From Streptomyces sp. NRRL S-118 (GTDB taxonomy: Bacteria; Actinomycetota; Actinomycetes; Streptomycetales; Streptomycetaceae): 10,365 nucleotides of DNA. Both the position numbers and the translations under genes were made by a program. Of the stretch, positions 7,206 through 10,365 are shown piece by piece. The notes beneath the pieces were generated by a model. The model was not told where the DNA came from. It made no database searches and saw only the letters and a program-made list of their open reading frames with translations. Position 1 is the first letter of the stretch. Each line of letters begins with the position of its first letter. The stretch is from positions 50,525 through 60,889 of the forward strand of contig NZ_KL591027.1 in assembly GCF_000716335.1 (NCBI RefSeq). Reading direction: 5' to 3'.

Positions 7206-8315
7206 TCACTGCTGCGTGTCGCCCCCCGGCCCAACGGCCGAAGCGGGTATCGGCAAGCATGTGCCGGTACCCCCTCGGTACCGCTGCCCGGGGGGCCCGT
7301 CCGCGGACACGTACCGGGGCGCCCCGGTGTACCAGGCGTGGAGACCGGCCAGGAAGCTGCAGGCTCCTCCGATCCACGTCTCCAGCTCGGCTCGCTCCTC
7401 GTGTCGCAGGCCGGAGCGCCGGGCCAGCCGCGGGATCCCGTCCCGCCGGAGCTGCTCGAAGTCGCGGAGCCGGGAGTTCACCAGATGGATGGCGGCCGGG
7501 ACGGCCTTCCGCAGGGGGATCCCCAGCGACGTCGCCATCACCACGACGAGGTTGTTGACGTCGTGCTCCTCATGCACTTCCCGGTCGTAGGAGGCGATGT
7601 CGTTCGCCAGCCCCATGACGTCCATGAACGCGGCCAGTAATGCACGGAGGGTCCGACTGCTCAGGATGCGCTCGGGTATGCGCGCACCGGTGGAGAGCTC
7701 GACGGAGTAGGGGGCGGTATGAGCGGCGAAGCTCTCCCGCCGGAACGGGGCGTAGTCGATCAGGTGGGGAACACGGCCGGTGCGGCTGTTGGCCAGTTCC
7801 TCGACCCCGGCATCGATGTATCGCGCCAGCGCCTGATTGAACTCCCGCCGCCAGTGCGCCAGTCTCGGGGGAAACAGCTGCTGCTGCAGGTCCGCGATCC
7901 CCCGCTCGACAGCATTCACCGGTTCCGGTGGTCGGGCGCCGTCCTCCGGGCGCAGGAAGGCGTGGAGCCGGGCGGTGAACTCCTGTGCGCCCTGGATGTC
8001 TCCCGTCCGTTTGAAGGCCGAGGCGAAGTAGTCGTCCCATGCCAGCGCCCAGATGTTGAACCGGTGATTGAGGCGGAGATCGGCCGGGGCGGCGTCGGGA
8101 AGGGTCCATGCGGTGAGCTGGTCCACCGTCATGGCCTGGAACTGGGACCGGGTCCATATCGCGTGGCGGGACGACCGTCTGTCGTCGCTCACCATGCCCA
8201 TCGCGCGCGCCCAGGTCTCGCTCTCCGCGCGCAGACCCGGTAAATGCCGGTTGACCCGCAGCGGATGCGGCATCCACAGTTCCGGGAGCTCGACGGCATG
8301 CATGGTCATGGTCAC
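7206..8315 (-). CDS. Class I terpene synthase (probable sesqui- or other terpene cyclase), TTA-containing
   Basis: A soluble, all-helical class I terpene synthase (369 residues, the usual size) that would ionise a prenyl diphosphate with Mg2+ and cyclise it. Metal motifs: WDDYF with Asp94-Asp95, and the complete NSE triad NDIASYDRE (Asn238, Ser242, Glu246). The RRES segment upstream of NSE fits the diphosphate sensor Arg, and Arg334-Tyr335 fits the conserved C-terminal RY pair. The first motif lacks the acidic residue usually found four or five positions on (DDYFASAF). I cannot tell the product; it does not read as geosmin or 2-methylisoborneol synthase. Leu25 and Leu226 are TTA codons, so translation should need the bldA tRNA. 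GTG 8315 follows AAGGAG (8326-8321) by five bases; ATG 8309, preceded by GGAG, is an equally good start two residues later. It converges on the P450 with a 5-nt gap. Confidence 0.92.
   Translation of the reverse strand: MTMTMHAVELPELWMPHPLRVNRHLPGLRAESETWARAMGMVSDDRRSSRHAIWTRSQFQAMTVDQLTAWTLPDAAPADLRLNHRFNIWALAWDDYFASAFKRTGDIQGAQEFTARLHAFLRPEDGARPPEPVNAVERGIADLQQQLFPPRLAHWRREFNQALARYIDAGVEELANSRTGRVPHLIDYAPFRRESFAAHTAPYSVELSTGARIPERILSSRTLRALLAAFMDVMGLANDIASYDREVHEEHDVNNLVVVMATSLGIPLRKAVPAAIHLVNSRLRDFEQLRRDGIPRLARRSGLRHEERAELETWIGGACSFLAGLHAWYTGAPRYVSADGPPGQRYRGGTGTCLPIPASAVGPGGDTQQ
7265..7283. terminator. Perfect 7-bp hairpin near the P450/terpene synthase convergence
   Basis: CGGTACC (7265-7271) and GGTACCG (7277-7283) pair perfectly around a 5-nt loop. 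It lies 65 nt beyond the P450 stop and inside the 3' end of the opposing terpene synthase gene. As the stops are only 5 nt apart, any P450 terminator must lie in the opposing gene, and this is the clearest candidate. There is no U-tract; low confidence. Confidence 0.3.
7638..7640 (-). promoter_or_regulatory. Second in-frame TTA leucine codon (Leu226) of the terpene synthase
   Basis: The segment Leu-Arg-Ala-Leu-Leu-Ala-Ala ahead of the NSE motif uses TTA for Leu226. I found no in-frame TTA in the other seven genes of the window. Confidence 0.9.
8241..8243 (-). promoter_or_regulatory. In-frame TTA leucine codon (Leu25) of the terpene synthase
   Basis: Reading the - strand, the codons for Arg-His-Leu-Pro-Gly at residues 23-27 include TTA. 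In Streptomyces TTA is rare and read only by the bldA-encoded tRNA-Leu, so a codon this early is a strong potential translation gate. Confidence 0.9.
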
Positions 8316-8547
8316 TCCATCTCCTTCGCGGGACAGCGCGGGCCGGGGGTCGGCTCCTCCGTCATCCCTGAGTCGGCTGCCAGTTCAGCGCCCGGACAGA
8401 CGTTGTCCAGCCATTGGCGGCCGGAAATGCCCCCCTGAGCGACGCTTCAAACCTGCCCAGGTGGCCGGCTCCACAACCCCGGCCCCGCCGACGCCGGTCT
8501 TCGCCGGGCCGCCGCCGGGACGCACGAGGCCGCCCGGGTCCCGTACC

Positions 8548-8571
8548 GTCGGCGTCGGCGTCGGCGTCGGC
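8548..8571. repeat. Hexanucleotide tandem repeat GTCGGC x4
   Basis: Four perfect head-to-tail copies of GTCGGC in the intergenic region, followed by a related GATCGG. It is a simple-sequence repeat that could vary in copy number; no function can be inferred. Confidence 0.9.
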
Positions 8572-8711
8572 GATCGGAGGGAGGTCGGCACCCAGGACCT
8601 GCCTGCCCCCGTCTCGTCGCGCGGTGTCCCGCGGCCCGCATTTACCCGACCGGGGCCGCGCCTGTCAGTCCGTAACCTTCCGGGTTCTGCGCCGGGAGGC
8701 GCGTGGCTACC

Positions 8712-8743
8712 GTCCGAACCGCCCGTTACACGGCGGTCCGGAC
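8712..8743 (+). promoter_or_regulatory. Long inverted repeat (hairpin) just upstream of the esterase
   Basis: GTCCGAACCGCC (8712-8723) and GGCGGTCCGGAC (8732-8743) pair at 11 of 12 positions around an 8-nt loop, 37 nt before the esterase TTG start. It could be an operator dyad for a dimeric repressor or a structured 5' leader. It follows no gene on the + strand, so it is unlikely to be a terminator for a preceding gene. Confidence 0.55.
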
Positions 8744-8780
8744 CCCGGCCGTCGCCCCGCGTTCCCTCCAGGAGGCCACG

Positions 8781-9770
8781 TTGACCGCGCACCACCCCAC
8801 CCGCAGGAGCCTGCTGACATCCGCCGGCGGACTCGGCGCCGCGCTGGCGCTGGGCGCCGGAGGCGTGCTCGCGGCGGCGCCGACGGCGGCGGCCGCCGGC
8901 GACGGCTTCGGCCTGCGCATCGTGGACCGCAACGAGAGCGACCACCGGATGTGGTACTACCGCTTCCAGACCTCCGCCATCGGCTGGAACCCCGCCGTCA
9001 ACGTCCTGCTGCCGGACGACTACCACTGGAGCGGCCGCACCTACCCCGTCCTCTACCTCTTCCACGGCGGCGGCACCGACCAGGACTTCATCACCTTCGA
9101 CCGCGAGGGCATCCGCGCCTGGACCGCCGGCAAACCGATCATCGTGGTCATGCCCGACGGCGGCCACGCGGGCTGGTACTCCAACCCCGTCAGCTCCAAC
9201 GTCGGCCCGCGCAACTGGGAGCACTTCCACATCAGCCAGCTGCTCCCCTGGGTCGAGGCGAACTTCCGCACCTACGCCGAGTACGACGGCCGCGCCGTCG
9301 CCGGGTTCTCCATGGGCGGCTTCGGCGCGCTGAAGTACGCCGCCAAGTACTACGGCCACTTCGCTTCCGTCAGCGCCCACTCGGGCCCCGCCAGCCTGCG
9401 CCGCGACGGCGGCCTCGTCACTCACTGGGCCAATGCCTCCTCCGCCGCCCTCGACCTGGGCGGCGGCACCGTCTACGGCGCCCCGTTCTGGGACGAGGCA
9501 CGGGTGAGCGCCGACAACCCCGTGCAGCGGATCGAGAGTTACCGCCACAAGCGGGTGTTCCTGGTCGCGGGCACCAGCCCCGACCCGGTCAACTGGTTCG
9601 ACACCGTGAACGAGACCCAGGTGCTCGCCGGGCAGCGCGAGTTCCGCGGCCTGCTGGGCGGTGCCGGGATCCCCCACGAGTGGTACGAGCTGCCCGGCGG
9701 CCACTTCATCCGCCACGACATGATGCAGCGGGACATCGACGGCATCATCGGCCGCCTGCGCAAGGCGTGA
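8781..9770 (+). CDS. Tat-exported alpha/beta-hydrolase esterase (esterase D / antigen 85-like family)
   Basis: A secreted serine esterase of the PF00756-type alpha/beta-hydrolases, the group including esterase D, feruloyl esterases and mycobacterial antigen 85. From the TTG start the protein has 329 residues. The N-terminus carries a twin-arginine motif TRRSLL (Arg8-Arg9), an Ala/Gly-rich hydrophobic core and a likely cleavage near residues 38-40, so it should be exported folded. The oxyanion-hole loop is HGGG (95-98), the nucleophile is Ser177 in GFSMGG and the catalytic His is His308 in GGHF; the acid is probably among the Asp residues near SPDPVNWFD. TTG 8781 is chosen because AGGAGG (8770-8775) lies five bases upstream and gives a normal Tat signal; GTG 8703 would add 26 residues and has a badly spaced ribosome site. 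It is followed 14 nt later by a secreted M23 peptidase, suggesting an extracellular or envelope role. The substrate is unknown. Confidence 0.88.
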   Translation: MTAHHPTRRSLLTSAGGLGAALALGAGGVLAAAPTAAAAGDGFGLRIVDRNESDHRMWYYRFQTSAIGWNPAVNVLLPDDYHWSGRTYPVLYLFHGGGTDQDFITFDREGIRAWTAGKPIIVVMPDGGHAGWYSNPVSSNVGPRNWEHFHISQLLPWVEANFRTYAEYDGRAVAGFSMGGFGALKYAAKYYGHFASVSAHSGPASLRRDGGLVTHWANASSAALDLGGGTVYGAPFWDEARVSADNPVQRIESYRHKRVFLVAGTSPDPVNWFDTVNETQVLAGQREFRGLLGGAGIPHEWYELPGGHFIRHDMMQRDIDGIIGRLRKA

Positions 9771-9784
9771 CGGGAGGAGGTCAC

Positions 9785-10365
9785 GTGTTGCCGACGTTTT
9801 CCCGACGCGCGCGGCGCGTCGTTCTCGCGGCCGTCACGGCCCTGTTGCCGGGCCTCGTCCTGACGTCCCCGGCCGCGGCCCAAGCCCCGGCCGCCGCGCA
9901 GACCCCGGCCGCCGCCCAAGCGCCGGCCCGGGGCCTCGCCCGGGCGGTCGGCTTCGTCGCCGCCTGTCCGGCGACCGGGTTCATCTCCCAGGGCTACAGC
10001 CGTGAACACAACGGCATCGACATCGCCGACGACTACGGCACCCCGATCCACGCCGTCGGCGACGGCGAGGTGACCGTCTCCGGATACGACACATCGGGCT
10101 ACGGCCAGTGGATCCGCATCCTGCACCCCGACGGGACCATCACCGAGTACGGGCACATGTACCAGCGGGACGTCCGGGTGGGCGACCGGGTCGTGGCCGG
10201 CCAGCAGATCGCGCTGATGGGCAGCGAGGGGCAGTCCAGCGGCCCCCACCTTCACTTGCGGGTCTGGGGAGACGCGGGCGCGAGCGTACGCACCGATCCG
10301 ATCCCCTACCTGGCCGAGCGCGGGATCGAGATGCCCTGCATGCCCGGCACCGGGCCGGGTCCTGC
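9785..10365 (+). CDS. Secreted M23 (LytM-type) peptidase, cut by the window end
   Basis: A zinc metallopeptidase of family M23, which normally cleaves peptide bridges in peptidoglycan; some act only as scaffolds. The first 193 codons are present and the frame is open at the edge. A basic start (RRARR), a hydrophobic segment and an Ala-Ala-Ala-Gln region form a Sec signal peptide with cleavage near residues 30-33, followed by an Ala/Pro/Gln-rich spacer. The zinc and catalytic residues are all there: His75 and Asp79 in HNGID, His124 in YGHMY, and His155/His157 in HLH. The GTG 9785 start follows GGAGGAGG (9773-9780) by four bases; TTG 9788 is a possible alternative. The 14-nt gap after the esterase implies one operon. 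Two cysteines, near residue 62 and close to the right edge, may form a disulfide in the mature enzyme. Confidence 0.88.
   Translation, partial: MLPTFSRRARRVVLAAVTALLPGLVLTSPAAAQAPAAAQTPAAAQAPARGLARAVGFVAACPATGFISQGYSREHNGIDIADDYGTPIHAVGDGEVTVSGYDTSGYGQWIRILHPDGTITEYGHMYQRDVRVGDRVVAGQQIALMGSEGQSSGPHLHLRVWGDAGASVRTDPIPYLAERGIEMPCMPGTGPGP

Larger units (their letters stand above)
8316..8780. other. Divergent intergenic region between terpene synthase and esterase
   Basis: About 465 bases without a supported gene. Frames on either strand here are continuations of shadows of the flanking genes and encode Arg/Pro-rich low-complexity sequence. It must contain both divergent promoters. Visible structure is the terpene synthase ribosome binding site (8315-8327), a four-copy hexanucleotide repeat (8548-8571) and a strong hairpin (8712-8743). 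No -35/-10 pair could be assigned with confidence. Confidence 0.55.

Noticed and set aside
5722..7377. A 551-codon frame on the - strand
   Set aside because: It is antisense to the P450, which has clear motifs; the frame has no recognisable domain.
8703..8780. Upstream GTG start for the esterase
   Set aside because: It would place 26 residues before the Tat motif, and its GGGAGG is only three bases away; TTG 8781 has AGGAGG at five bases.
8385..9716. A 443-codon frame on the - strand
   Set aside because: It is antisense to the esterase, which has a Tat signal and catalytic triad; the antisense product is Val/Gly/Asp-rich low complexity.

Overview
The window is high-G+C actinobacterial DNA. 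Codon third positions are strongly G/C, and a complete conservon (cvn) operon, a Tat-exported esterase, a bacterial class I terpene synthase and a leucine TTA codon pattern together point to Streptomyces or a very close relative. Every call is made from the sequence alone.

Layout, left to right. (1) 1-395 is non-coding, with a 15-bp tandem repeat, upstream of an ExaC/ThcA-type NAD-dependent aldehyde dehydrogenase (396-1919). (2) 1920-2892 is a gap of almost 1 kb without a convincing gene. Its right end is unusually AT-rich for this genome and carries several repeats and palindromes, as expected of a regulated promoter region. (3) 2893-7200 is a tightly packed five-gene + strand operon: cvnA (membrane histidine-kinase-like ATPase), cvnB (roadblock/LC7), cvnC (DUF742), cvnD (small GTPase) and a cytochrome P450. 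The A/B gap is 1 nt and the other junctions overlap by 4, 20 and 4 nt, so the genes are probably translationally coupled. (4) 7206-8315 on the - strand is a class I terpene synthase whose stop codon is only 5 nt from the P450 stop. (5) 8316-8780 is a divergent promoter region with a hexanucleotide repeat and a long hairpin. (6) 8781-9770 is a Tat-exported alpha/beta-hydrolase esterase, followed 14 nt later by a secreted M23 (LytM-type) peptidase that runs off the window end.

How the genes fit together. CvnA-D are known in Streptomyces as a membrane-associated complex resembling a eukaryotic G-protein switch (kinase-like sensor, roadblock regulator, DUF742 partner, Ras-like GTPase), and some conservons end in a P450. 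The P450 here keeps the haem cysteine but has EQVLW where nearly all P450s have the K-helix ExxR, the hallmark of the CYP157 family. The adjoining terpene synthase has an incomplete aspartate-rich motif and two TTA codons, the only in-frame TTA codons I found in the window, which predicts bldA-dependent expression late in development. The most interesting reading is a signalling G-protein module physically joined to an atypical P450 and a developmentally gated terpene synthase. The functional link is inference from gene order; the motifs and codons are read directly.
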